Source of the DNA: Petrolisthes cinctipes
Taxonomy: Eukaryota; Arthropoda; Malacostraca; Decapoda; Porcellanidae
Assembly (NCBI GenBank): GCA_033782935.1
Contig: JAWQEG010000259.1
Coordinates: 658,501 to 722,500, forward strand
DNA length: 64,000 nt
Direction: 5' to 3'
Position numbers and translations under genes: made by a program. Of this stretch, positions 1 to 9,794 are shown in pieces. The notes below the pieces were generated by a model. The model worked only from the letters and a program-made list of their open reading frames with translations, did no database searches and had not been told where the DNA came from. Positions within the stretch are counted from its first letter, which is position 1. Each line of letters starts with the position of its first letter.

Positions 1-2
1 CA

Positions 3-131
3 CTTCCGCGTTTACCAATGACCGTTGCCAATGTTGATCCACCCAGAAATTTGAATCCCGAACCAGAGGTGCATGGAGGCGATTCATTTGTGGACACCTC
101 TTCAGGGATTGAGGAGTCTAGCAATAGATAA
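3..131 (+). pseudogene. C-terminal tail of an unidentified ORF, possibly a retroelement polyprotein
   Basis: An open frame enters from the left edge and ends at TAA 129-131. It is proline, asparagine and glutamate rich (…NVDPPRNLNPEPEV…) and ends …IEESSNR. The acidic, proline-rich ending resembles the tail of LTR-retrotransposon polyproteins, and a purine-rich AGGAAAGGGTGGAGGA stretch follows near 160-175 as a polypurine tract would. No domain is visible, so the identity is a guess. It could equally be the last exon of a host gene. Confidence 0.25.
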
Positions 132-1007
132 ATGTAGTAATTCTTGCCCAGCCGCTTACTAGGAAAGGGTGGAGGATAATAATCATGACGATAACATCCA
201 ATAGCTTTAAAGGTCGTTTCCGTATAACACATATTTCATGATTATAAGTATGTTGTCGCTATGATTATAATTTTGTTGTAGTTGTGATGTAGTAATACCA
301 GCTGAACACACATTCATCTGGTTTTCTTCCCTCACATAGTCAGGTATTAGGTGTCTCCTAATTAGGGACGATAAAGGAATGACGTTCACTTCTAAGTACG
401 GTATATTATGTATGACCTCAAGGTAATCCTATTTTAATGGATGGGTTTGACCATCTTGATGTAAATGAAGAGGAAGACAGAAGTCCACACTGAGTTTAGA
501 GGACACCAACACGAGGATAAAGAAGTTACAGTGGAGGAACTGCAAGCATTACGGAAATAGAAGGGAGGAAGGAATAATAGAAGAATTTAATGGGGAGACC
601 TTATTGTCTGCAGAGGCACCAAACCTTTTAAAGTATCCGAGAATTTAAAATAATTACCACATATTAAAAACAAACCTTCCATGCACCACCTACCCAGTGT
701 TAAAAGATATTAAAAGTAAATTGTATTATGTTACTCGACATCAATAAAGACATATTTGATCAATTACCAGAGGATAGTGTATTATAATGGAGGGTCTTAA
801 CTAACCAATGATCACTCTGTCTATTCTCCCACACCATGTTCTCCCTCACTAAAGAGAACACTCAAAGACACCACACAAGACACATGTACACTTCTACACA
901 TACACTAAACAAGACACGTACAATTTACATACACCTCCGTACACTCACTCTACAATTTCATTGCCTTAATGACCATTACACAGTCGATAGGCGTTAAATC
1001 CCAATAC
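132..1007. other. A/T-rich stretch with no recognised gene
   Basis: No coding region, inverted repeat or repeat copy shared with the rest of the window was recognised. CA-rich text (ACACAAGACACATGTACAC and similar) occupies about 870-960. Part of it could be an LTR if the ORF ending at 131 belongs to an LTR element, but a second LTR is not in the window. Confidence 0.4.
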
Positions 1008-1200
1008 ACAGTCTCGCCCCAACCTTACTGGAGTGAAGACGTGTTCCTGGCGCTCTGACTGTATTGTTGTTTTTGTTGTTTTTGTGTTGTTTCTGCATTC
1101 ATGTTTGTGTGTTGTTGTTTCTGTGGTGTTCTAGGTGTTGTTTATCTGTTCTATCTCGTTTTTTGTGGTTTTGCTGTTTGTGATATTGTTGGTTTTGTTG
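1008..1200 (+). mobile_element. 5' UTR fragment of non-LTR family NLR-C
   Basis: The stretch starts CAGTCTCGCCCCAACCTT and continues as GT/TTG-rich sequence. It matches the 5' ends of the two NLR-C copies in this window, reverse complement near 20330 downward and plus strand from 44044. Only leader sequence is present, with no coding region. It abuts the 3' tail of NLR-A copy 1 at about 1200, so two oppositely oriented retrotransposon ends meet here. Confidence 0.7.
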
Positions 1201-1441
1201 TTTAATTGATTGATTGATTTTTTGATGCAATTAGGCATCTGGCGGCGCAACAGCTAGAGTCATATACCGCCCATATAAAATTGTCATCCACATAATTAAT
1301 AAAACATGAACACTCGAAAGGGATAGGCAGCATGACTAAAAGACACACAAACTAAAAAGCACATTATTACTAAAAAGAACACGTCGACCACTGAAAAACA
1401 ACAACAAATCAAATAATCTAAAAACCATTAATATCATAAGA

Positions 1442-4400
1442 TCACAATTTGTGGAGGAGGCCAGCCTCCTCCACATAGGAGAGGGAGTTCACTCCAACAC
1501 TACAAGCCTCCTCCCCGAGCACCTGGGAGAGACTGTAAGAACCGTCACCCACACGGTACTCGAAGAGATGCCTACGACGAAGGTCCCCAAGGCTGGGACA
1601 CTCGACAAAAAGGTGCCACACTGTCAAAGGGACCAGACAATCATCACAGTAGGGAGGGTGAACCCTCTCATAAAAAAGCAATGAGTCAAAAGTGTGTGGC
1701 CAATGCGGAGACGGACAAGAGCCGTCTCCCACCGGCGGGACAGGCCGCTGTAGCTCCACAAACCAAGGCGCTGGCGGATGTCGCGGAGCTTGTTAGCCCC
1801 GATGGCGTCCCATCTGTCCTGTCAGTAGGAATGAAAGGGAGCATTTATATAGGGTCGAAGGTCCACTGCAGGAACAGGATGACGCCCGGCAGGAGGCCGA
1901 GAAATGGAGACCGCAGCCTTAGCTAGGGCGTCAGCCCGCTCATTCCCATTGACACCCACATGGGCCGGGACCCAACAAAAAGTGACTTTGTGGCCACGAC
2001 GACCCAGGAGGACAAGCCACTCAAGAATGGCCAATACCAGGGGATGGGAAGAGTTAAAATTGCACAAGGCCTGCAAGGCACTACAGGAATCACTAAAAAT
2101 AGTAAAAGAAGGCTGGGGAGAGTAAAAATCACTTGGTGGGCATATAAAATGGCCGAGAGCCCAGCAGTAAAAACTGACATAGAAGGGAGCCTGCCGCCAC
2201 AACAAAAGTCAGGAAAGACAACTCCAAAACCAACTCCAGCAGCAGACTTTAACCCATCAGTGTACACAGGGAGGGACTCCCTGTGAGTGAAGGCATGTTC
2301 TAAAAAGAGGGAACGAGCCACTGGAGGAGGAAGAGATTCCTTCTTGTCTGTAGAGCAGGTGCAGAGGAAAACTTCTGGAAGAAGCCATGGAGCCACCCTG
2401 GGGACCCTCACATTACAAATCAGTGAGTCATCAATGCCCATCTCCTCCATAGCCTTCCTGACCCGGAAGCCAAAGGGCCATGGTGTGCGAGAATGTGATA
2501 GGTAGTACCGAGACATGATAATTATCAGATGACACCGCTAAGCAGGGAAGGGAGTCAGGAAATCGATGTAATCGAAGCCAACAATGAACCATCAAGGACT
2601 GGCGTCCACCAGGAGACTGGGGATTGGGAATGACCTAAAGGCTCCAGTCGCCAGACGTACTCAAGCATGATGAACAGGGTCGAAAACTCTGAGACGGGCA
2701 TCGATGGGCAGAGGAGTATACCTCACACCCATAGTCGAGTTTTGACCTAATAAGAACATGCTAAAGACGGAGGAAGGTGGCCCGATCAGCCCGCCAGGAT
2801 GTATGGCCCAGGACCCTCAACAGGTTAAGAGCCTTGAAGCAAGAGACCTTAAGTGTACGTAAGTGGGGAACCCAAGTCAAATGTTTGTCAAAAAGGAGAC
2901 CCAAAAAGCGAGTCTCCTCGACACCACTAATCCGATGACCATACATGAATAAATCCGGATCGGGGCGGACGCCTTGGATGCGGCAGAAGTGCATAGCAAC
3001 TGTCTTGGCAGGAGAAAATCGAAACCCATGAGAACTAGTCCAACGAGACACCCTGTCAAGGGCAAGCTGCATGCGCCGCTCTGCCACTGACATACGGGAA
3101 GCAGCAAACCAGACTGCCAGGTCATCAACATACATCGAGTTGGCTATATCGTCCAGAAGAGATGAGGTAATGGCATTAATTCCTACTGCAAGCAATGTGA
3201 CACTGAGGACGCTTCCTTGTGGGACGCCCTCCTCCTGTGCAACAGATGCTGAGAGGGTTGTACCAACCCTCACAGAAAAACTGCGACCACTGAGAAACTC
3301 CTTAAGAAAGCGTGGAAGGGTACCCCGCAGGCCATATAAATGGAGTTGCTGCAGGATGCCATATATCCATGTAGTGTCATAGGCTTTCTCTAAATCAAAG
3401 AATACACAGACAAGGTGTTGATGTCGTGCAAAGGCCTCACATGCAGCAGCTTCCCACCTGACCAGAGCGTCTGTAGTGGAACGGTGTTTACGAAAGCCAG
3501 ACTGGTATGGAGAAAGAAAATCACCCCGTTCCAAGAAGTATACCAGTCTGACATTCACCATCTTCTCAAATAGTTTACAGAGAGAGGAGGTCAAGGCAAT
3601 TGGTAGGTAAATGAGGGCAACACCAGAGTCCTTGCCTGGCATGGGGAAAGGAAGGATGGTAGCAACCCTTCATCCAGAAGGGAAGACATCCTCCAGCCAG
3701 ATTCTGTTATATAATGCTATAAGAAATGAGATCGCCTCCTCACCCAAGCGTCACAACATTGCATATGGGATGTTGTCTGACCCAGGAGAAGTGTCGCCGC
3801 AGAGAGAGAGAGAGCAGAATGCAGGTCTCTCAAGGTGAATATATTGTTATAACTTTCATTCTCGTCCCCTGAGAAATCCAGGACAGTGTGTTCCTTGGCT
3901 CTTAACTCATGCCTGACAGCCAGAGGTCGAGAGTCACGGCTGGAGACTCAAGCAAAAGACTCTGCCATGATATTGGCCACTATCAAACCATCCATAATCT
4001 TAATTCCATTTACCTTAAGAACAGGTGGAGAACTAGGAGAAAACTTCCCCGCCATCTTACGTACACTCCTGAACACTTGGGTGAGTGGAGTTTTAGTATT
4101 AAATAAAGACACATAGGCCTTCCAAGATGCATGTCGTGCCTCTTTTAAAACTCGTCTAGCCCGAGCAATTGCCTGTCGGAATTCCTCTAAAAGAGTAGGT
4201 TCCCCATGATTGCGACGAAGGCAAGAGAAAGCAGCGTGCTTCTCCCGCACAGCCTTGGTGCAGAATGGTGATCACCAAGGGACAGGACGTTTGGGAAAAT
4301 AGCCAGAAGTTCTAGGGATAGAGTTGAGAGCAGCAGAGTGGTGTATATCAGTGAAATATGTTACAGCCTCGTCAGAGCTACTAAAATCGGCGACAGAAGA

Positions 4401-4980
4401 GACCGAAGAAGTTAGCTCTCTAAAAAACTGCCAGTCAGCCTTCTCTAATTTCCACCTAGGAAGACGAGACTGTGGTTCGTACCTGTTACCTTCTAAAAGT
4501 ATAGGGAAATGGTTATTGCCATATAAATCAGGCAACACTCTCCAAGTAAAATCCAACAGAGCACTGTGTGAGCAAAGAGAAATGTCAATGGCAGTAAAAG
4601 TCCCAGTTGGGCTATTAAAATGTGTCACATCTCCCGTATTTAAAACCCTCATCCCTCATCCTCAATAAAAGAAGCCAATAAAACACCCCTGGGGTTGACC
4701 GAACTGTCACCCCACAGAGGATGACGACCATTAATATCACCCAATAAAATAAAGGGAGAGGGAAGGTCCCGTACAAGACGGTTGAGATCACCCCTCTCAT
4801 CTGTAACACTGGGAGGAAGGTACAGACTGCACACAGTGTAGGGGCAGTCCATAAAAACCTTAACTGCAACAGTCTGGAGCGGAGTGTCAAGCTCCAGGCT
4901 CGTGCATGGAATATCTCAGCGAACTAGGATGGCAGAGCCACCATGGTGACCCTGCCCTTCAAATGAATTGGAATAAAATG
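1442..4980 (-). pseudogene. NLR-A ORF2 remnant (endonuclease, reverse transcriptase, RNase H)
   Basis: Segments in order on the minus strand: endonuclease 4890-4272 with a GDINGRHPLWGD motif, where the catalytic SDH triplet reads NNH; linker 4250-3948; reverse transcriptase 3642-2761 with FFDLEKAYDTTW, QGSVLS and YVDD motifs; RNase H 2516-1822 with TDG, the SDS aspartate and a GNERADALAK terminus; and a zinc-type YCDDCLVPLTVWHLFVECPSL segment at 1759-1442. Frames change several times and the endonuclease N-terminus is deleted. In the family this protein nicks target DNA and copies its own RNA there. This copy cannot. Confidence 0.85.
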
Positions 4981-5158
4981 CTGAAGCGAACCCGAAGAGT
5001 AGTACTTGGGTGCAGTAATTGGGACCCGTAGACGAGTCTCTGAAGCATCTGACCTGTTAGAAGAAGGTGAAGGTATATGAGCAGGGATATTCTTAGAAAC
5101 AATTACATTGGTATTGTCTTGTACAGCAGTGGTATCACTGACACAGGCAGATACATCC
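4924..5158 (-). pseudogene. NLR-A ORF1 fragment
   Basis: It encodes VSACVSDTTAVQDN…, the serine/threonine-rich C-terminal part of NLR-A ORF1 also found at 13690-13860 and 57840-58000. It is fused in frame at its 5' side to MVYKSLIRSK, which belongs to the reverse-transcriptase C-terminal region of NLR-B. At its 3' side the internal deletion joins it to ORF2 leader sequence (HLKGRVTMVALPS). The zinc-knuckle part of ORF1 is absent. Confidence 0.7.
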
Positions 5159-5320
5159 TTTGAACGTATGAGGGACTTATACACCATCAATAAAGAAGTT
5201 CTGTCAGCCCCCCATGATTTACTGGATAATTAATATGACTTTTCCAATTGGGCCTACTGTCAAAATGTAGGCCTAGGAAGCTTACAGAATTTTGAAAAGG
5301 TATCGGTTGATTATGATTAT

Positions 5321-6090
5321 CTAAAGTAATATGCAAGTCAGGTACCGTACTCTATGTTTATGAGTGAAAACAATGCCGAGACACTTGGGAACAGAAAATT
5401 TAAAACCCCACTGCGAGGCCCACTGATGGACAGAGTCAAGTGCTAATTGAAACTGCCTCGCCGAAAATTGAACATTGAGGGATGAGTGGCACAATGCACA
5501 ATCGTCAGCAAACAGTGAGTATTTAAGGTTTATGGGAACAGAAGCTGATGACAGAATATCATTAACAGCAATACTGAAACGAGTCGGGCTAAGCACACTT
5601 CCTTGAGGCACCCCATTTTCTTGGACAAATATGATGGATATTACGTTATAGGGCAACCTGACAAAAAAATTTTCATCAGCAAGGAAGTTACTGATAATTT
5701 TAGGCAAATTACCCTTTAAGCCATGGGCGTAAAGTTTCTGTAGTAGTCCGTTATGCCATGTCATGTCGTATGCTTTTTGAATATCCAAAAATATACCTAT
5801 CATGAAATGTTTCTGAGCAAATGTTTCGGCAATGCAATGCTCCAAATGCATTTAATGGTGTAGATAGGACCGATGTTGACGAAATCCACTCTGTTGAACA
5901 TTAAACATATTCTTCGACTCTAAAACAAAAACCAGTCTTTTATTTACCATACGTTAAATGACCTTACATAAACAGTCAGTTAGAGCAATCGGACGAAATG
6001 AACTGGAATTCGTAAGGCGACCGTCTCGTTCGCTATCGGTACGCCATGCGCGTAGAGTCATGAGTTTGGTAACGTTCGAGACGTCCAGGT
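5321..6090 (-). pseudogene. NLR-B reverse transcriptase fragment
   Basis: The open part, 5851-5321, encodes the RT core: IGIFLDIQKAYDMTW (catalytic aspartate region), ENGVPQGSVLSPT, and SLFADDCALCH in place of the usual YADD. It continues to the start of the thumb. 5860-6090 holds the upstream finger region out of frame. The homologous stretch at 53526-54281 is about 90 percent similar by eye and has YADD. Non-LTR RTs copy RNA by target-primed reverse transcription. This piece lacks its C-terminal domains. Confidence 0.85.
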
Positions 6091-6093
6091 TCA

Positions 6094-7178
6094 GTTCAAG
6101 TTTTAGGGTCCCGCAGAGGGCCGCTCATGGGCGGCATAATATGCGGGGTTGTGCGGGGGATTTAGGGATCCAGGGCAGGATTAGGAAGAGGGTTAGGGTA
6201 AGGGTGGATTGGGTCAGGGACTGTGGGTTGGGGATTAGGATTGGGGAGGTAATGATTGGTGATCCTATTTCTAGACGTGTCAAGAGTGGAGCTATTAACT
6301 ACGTGAGATGGGAGATGATTCCACTCTTGGATGCTGCGGGGAAAGAATGAGTGCCTAAATATATCAGTGCTTGTCTGGTATGTATGGTATTTTAAGTTGT
6401 GGCTGCCTCTAGTGGATCGTATACTTGTAGGGTGTAGATATGTGTCTTTGTCTATGTCAACTATGTCTGTGTATCTGTCTTCGTGTTACTAATGGGTCTA
6501 GTTTTGTGTCTTGTTTAAGCAAAGTGACTGATGTAGTGTGTCTGTAATCACGTCTGGCCCATCTTGCAGTCTTGTTTTGTATGGACTCTAATTTATTGAT
6601 ATTATTGTAAGTGTGTGGGTCCCAGACGGTGTCGCAATAATCTAAATGTGGCCGAACGAAAGTGTTATATGCAATAATTTTGGTGTCTGTGTTACACCTG
6701 CTGAGGTTCCTGCGCAAGAACCCCAGGACCCTACTAGCTTTAGCCCTGATGCTACCTATGTGTGTGTTCCACCTCATGTCCGCTGAGATGTGGACGCCCA
6801 AGTATTTGTGGGAAGTGACTGTGTTGAGGTTGGTGTTGTGTAATTGGTATGTATATGGAATGACATTATGGGCACGGGTAAAACGGATGTGATGGCATTT
6901 GTCTGGTCTAAATATCATCTGCCACTTGACTTCCCAGTCTTCAAGTGCAGTTAGGTCGTCCTGTAGTCGAAGGCAGTCATTCCTATCTTTAATTGGTCTG
7001 TAAACTAAGCTATCGTCTGCAAAGAGTCTAGTGGTAGAGGAAAGTGAAAGTGGGAGGTCATTAATGTATGAAAGGAAGAGAAGGGGACCCAGGACAGTGC
7101 CCTGGGGTACCCCAGAGGTCACAGGAACAGATGGAGACTGACTACCGTCAAGAACTACACGTTGCTTTCAGGTAGTCA
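6094..7178 (-). mobile_element. NLR-D, 5'-truncated CR1/L2/Jockey-like insertion inside NLR-B
   Basis: Comparison with NLR-B copy 2 (54185-54240) shows that sequence continuous there is split here, stopping at …AACGTTCGAGACGTCCAG (about 6077-6094) and resuming with a diverged version from about 7179. The inserted 1.1 kb holds an RT fragment and a G-rich 3' region (6094-6360 on the + strand). A 5'-truncated insert in the same orientation is what non-LTR integration normally produces. The repeated AACGTTC flank is a possible but diverged target-site duplication. Confidence 0.75.
6457..7165 (-). pseudogene. NLR-D reverse transcriptase C-terminal half
   Basis: It encodes SGVPQGTVLGPLLFLSYIND, then RLFADDSLVYR (the FADD catalytic box), a KC..IRF motif, KYLGVHISADMRW, and the RPHLDYCDTVWDP thumb region, ending in the arginine-rich C-terminus. 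This is typical of the CR1/L2/Jockey side of non-LTR RTs and has no RNase H. The N-terminal RT and the endonuclease are missing because the copy is 5'-truncated near 7165. The frame is open for 221 codons, suggesting it is younger than the surrounding NLR-B. Confidence 0.85.
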
Positions 7179-8548
7179 AGAACGTTCTAACCCAAATCTC
7201 ATTAAACACCGCTAACAGCTTACTCAGGTTGTCCTGAGTAAGATGCTGAATCATACCGTACATAATGGCTGAGGGGCCGGGACTGGAGCATTTACAGGAC
7301 TTCAGGGCGAGAAGTTCGTTAATCGTAAACTCTTTGTTTGTGATCTTGAAAAAGGGGGTCATAGTTAGCTGAGCTGGTTATGTCAGCAAATTGTCTAGCA
7401 ATGGTGTTAGCTATGTCCACGGGATCGTCGATGATGTTACCGCCCACCTCAAGGGTGGTGATGGGCGTGCGGGTGTACTTGTTGTTGAAAATATTAATTG
7501 TGGACCAGGCCTGACCTAGTGGCGTGGTACGATTCACAGTGGACACGAAACTCCTCCAGGAGTCTCGTTTTGCTGACTTAATTGTTCTCCTCGCCTCAGC
7601 CTTTGCTGCCTTATAGGCAATGAAATAAGCTTGTGTTGGCTCTCTGTCAAAAATCCTGTATCGCCTAATACGCTTAGTGAATGCTTGTCGGCATTCTGGT
7701 GTCCACCAAGGAACTCTTCGCCGATCGAGGGTTGTAGGAGTTTTAGGAATAGCAGCCTCTGCTGCGTGTAAAATGGATGTCTTTATGTGTTCGATTTTTT
7801 CATCTATATTTTCTCCCGAGATATCTAGATTGGCGATCCCTGAGAAGTATCCCCAATCTGCTTTCTTATATTTAAATTTTGGTAGTGGTGGTGGTGGCCG
7901 AAAGTTGCCGCATGAATAAGTAAGACAGATGGGTAAGTAATCGCTTCCCAGGGAGTCGTCATATGTTGCCCAAGTGATATCTGTTAGTATTTCGGGGGAA
8001 GATAAAGATATGTCAATGCATGTGGTTTGGCCGGTATGATCATCTACGCGAGTCGCACTACCATCATTCAGTAAACATAAGTTTGAAAGTAATAAAAGGT
8101 CAGCAATCTGATTCCCACGTCCATCCGACCTCAAGCTACCCCATTGATGGTGATAAGCGTTAAAATCGCCAAGAATTAATTTCCTACCGGGCAATGAATC
8201 AAAAAGTGAAGTGAAATCATCATCATCAATGCGACCAAGTGGTGGACAGTACAGAGAACAAAGTGTCAGGTACGTGTTGCCGAATTTTACTCTGCATGCG
8301 ACGGCTTCCAGAGGAGAATTCAGCCCCACTGCTGAATGGGGTATTGACTTATGAACGTAAATAGCTACCCCATGACCGTCATGTTTCCTGTACGAATGGT
8401 AGTGTTAAAAAAGTTGAGAATCAGGCTGATCTCTCATTAACGTCTCCTGTAGACAAACTACCTGAGGCACGTGTTGATCTAGCACGGGTGCAAGTTTTGG
8501 TGCTTTATTCCTAGTACCTCTACAATTCCACTGGAGAATATTATACAT
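7168..8548 (-). pseudogene. NLR-B endonuclease and linker (ORF2 N-terminal part)
   Basis: ORF2 probably starts at ATG 8548-8546 with MYNILQWNCRGTRNKAP, the classic ILQWNCRG opening of AP-type endonucleases, followed by VCLQET. A frame break near 8405-8400 precedes a 336-codon stretch (8329-7319) with LILGDFNAYHHQWGS and the C-terminal catalytic box. That box reads GSDYLPI, so the His of SDH is Tyr. Its homologue at 55030-55060 has SNHLPI instead. The linker contains the RRxVPWW motif common before RT domains. The enzyme nicks target DNA in this family. Confidence 0.85.
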
Positions 8549-8580
8549 GAAGGAGGTTTACAGGGTTTAATGAAGTTCCT

Positions 8581-8966
8581 AAGAGCACTTAGCCTTCTTC
8601 TTATTCTTTGGAGGAGTACCTCCACCACCGAGCCTCGATCGGCGGTTGTCGGTGGACACCTCCATGTCCCCTTCGCTGGAGGGAGACCTGTTCGCTCCTC
8701 TCACGGGGGTAGGCTGGGCCATCACTTGAGAGTTGGGTTGCTTCGTGAGGTGGGTCATATTGAATTCATTCTTACGGTTCTTCTTGCCATTCTATTTAGG
8801 AGAAGTATTAATAGCATCAGAGTACAACAGTGAAGATACATCAGGGGTTAAAGAGATAGATTGAGAGTTGCATGAAACATGTTAAGTAGAAGATAATGAT
8901 GAAGTAGAGGGGGTTGGGTCGAAAATCTTAGAGAAAATCTCGGAAAGTGGTGGTAGTCCAGGAACA
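8581..8966 (-). pseudogene. NLR-B ORF1 C-terminal tail
   Basis: Minus-strand frame ending …GGGTPPKNKKKAKCS with a TAG at about 8581-8583, followed 33 bases later by the ORF2 start. It has the proline/serine-rich and then lysine-rich tail of a non-LTR ORF1 and contains stops (for example near 8884). The CCHC-bearing front part is absent from this copy but present in copy 2 (55190-55797). The left limit near 8970 is where recognisable retrotransposon sequence ends and the host promoter region begins. Confidence 0.65.
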
Positions 8967-9060
8967 GGTATGTATTTTACTATTATGACTATATTATATT
9001 AACTTTAAGGTGACGGAAAACATGGCTAAACAGGGAAATATTGATGGTGAATCTAGGGAA

Positions 9061-9626
9061 CTTTGGGTCAGTGTTGCCAACCGTAGGGTAATCGCCCAAC
9101 ATGTAGGGCATTTGGGCCTCATATCCTTGTCTGTAGAGCGGTAGGGCAATTTTACAGAATCTTAACAAAACGTAGAGCGGAACGACTTTGTGGTATAAGT
9201 GATAATATATTTTGCAGCAATAGAATATTATATAAACAGAATAGAAATATGCTAAAAAAAGTACTACTTAAAAATGTCTATTACCCTCAACAATGTAAAA
9301 AATAAAACGCTTCAAGTAGGTACACGGCATAACAGAAAATGCTTCTTATGAATCTGGCAACTGACAGCTCATCAGTTGTTAGATTGACTTTTTTACTTTG
9401 AAGTAAGATAAAATGTAACGTTAGGCCTATTTTAGTCCGGCAGTAAAGAGAAATTACACTTTTGTATATACCGTATATAATATATCAGTATAAATAAAAC
9501 CTTCAAGTAGCTGAGTAATATTTTCATCCTAACTTGCTAAACCGTAGGGCAATGAAGGCAAATGTAGGGTAATTTCAGCATCTGTGTAGGGCGAAGACTC
9601 AAGGGGTTGGCAACACTGCTTTGGGC
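9061..9626. mobile_element. hAT-type MITE just upstream of the host gene start
   Basis: The element 9069-9618 (550 bases) begins CAGTGTTGCCAACC and ends GGTTGGCAACACTG, a 14-base perfect terminal inverted repeat. It is flanked by CTTTGGGT (9061-9068) and CTTTGGGC (9619-9626), an 8-base target duplication with one mismatch, as expected of hAT elements. The interior repeats GTAGGGYAAT motifs near both ends and has no coding frame. The termini share CAGTGTTGCCA with the hAT at 52287-53218. It ends 61 bases before the likely transcription start of the A2M-type gene. Confidence 0.85.
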
Positions 9627-9668
9627 AGCTCGACGGGGTGCACCAGCAATCCAGCATCGCAGCCACTG

Positions 9669-9683
9669 TCAGAGTGTCAGTTG
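9669..9683 (+). promoter_or_regulatory. Candidate initiator (TCAGTTG) of the A2M-family gene
   Basis: TCAGTTG at 9677-9683 fits the arthropod initiator consensus TCAKTY. An overlapping TCAGA lies at 9669-9673. No TATA box is visible in the 45 bases between the MITE end and this site, so this would be a TATA-less promoter. Start at A9679 would give a 42-base 5' UTR before ATG 9721. This rests on motif and position alone. Confidence 0.4.
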
Positions 9684-9720
9684 CTCGTCGGCAGATAGCC
9701 AGCGCGGAACACCATCCTAG

Positions 9721-9794
9721 ATGGGTTGTTCTTCATTTTCGACGATGGCTCTCTGTTTGCTGTTACTCGGCTTCCTTCTCCCTCCTGCTATGGG
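9721..9794 (+). CDS. Exon 1 of alpha-2-macroglobulin/TEP-family gene: signal peptide
   Basis: ATG 9721 follows an in-frame TAG at 9718-9720, which fixes the frame. It encodes MGCSSFSTMALCLLLLGF… then LLPPAM, a hydrophobic secretory signal. A second ATG at 9745 would give a shorter, more standard signal (MALCLLLLGFLLPPAMG). The exon ends with two bases of a glycine codon at a GTTAGT donor (9795). Joined to exon 2 this reads …AM-G-GYLITTPRRW without a frame break. The protein family acts in the haemolymph as broad proteinase traps or thioester opsonins. The assignment of this exon to the downstream exons rests on signal-peptide logic and phase, with 15.8 kb of intron between, so it is inferred. 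Confidence 0.6.

Larger units (their letters stand above)
1201..5158 (-). mobile_element. NLR-A copy 1, 5'-truncated non-LTR retrotransposon (I-group type)
   Basis: Minus-strand copy of the element seen more completely at 55798-62145. Order 5' to 3' is ORF1 remnant (5158-4924), endonuclease, reverse transcriptase, RNase H and a C-terminal zinc motif. The 3' UTR contains GGGCGGTATATGAC…GTTGCGCCGCC and ends in a (TCAA)n tail near 1201-1215. Relative to the later copy about 270 bases are missing across the ORF1/ORF2 boundary (near 5010-4985), removing the end of ORF1 and the start of the endonuclease. The 5' end is joined to NLR-B sequence at about 5158. Several stops and frame changes make it non-functional. 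Confidence 0.85.
5159..8970 (-). mobile_element. NLR-B copy 1, interrupted non-LTR retrotransposon
   Basis: Minus-strand element in the order ORF1 tail (8966-8581), endonuclease (8548-7319), linker, then an NLR-D insertion, then reverse transcriptase (6090-5321) and a last piece of its C-terminal region (5220-5159). The second copy, 48577-55797, shows the same order and supplies the missing RNase H part. NLR-A copy 1 takes over at 5158, so the 3' end of this copy is lost. It is dead through frame breaks, insertion and loss of the 3' end. Confidence 0.8.

Noticed and set aside
6160..6250. Telomere-like TTAGGG text
   Set aside because: Only a few scattered TTAGGG/TAGGG words in a G-rich retrotransposon 3' end, with no tandem array.
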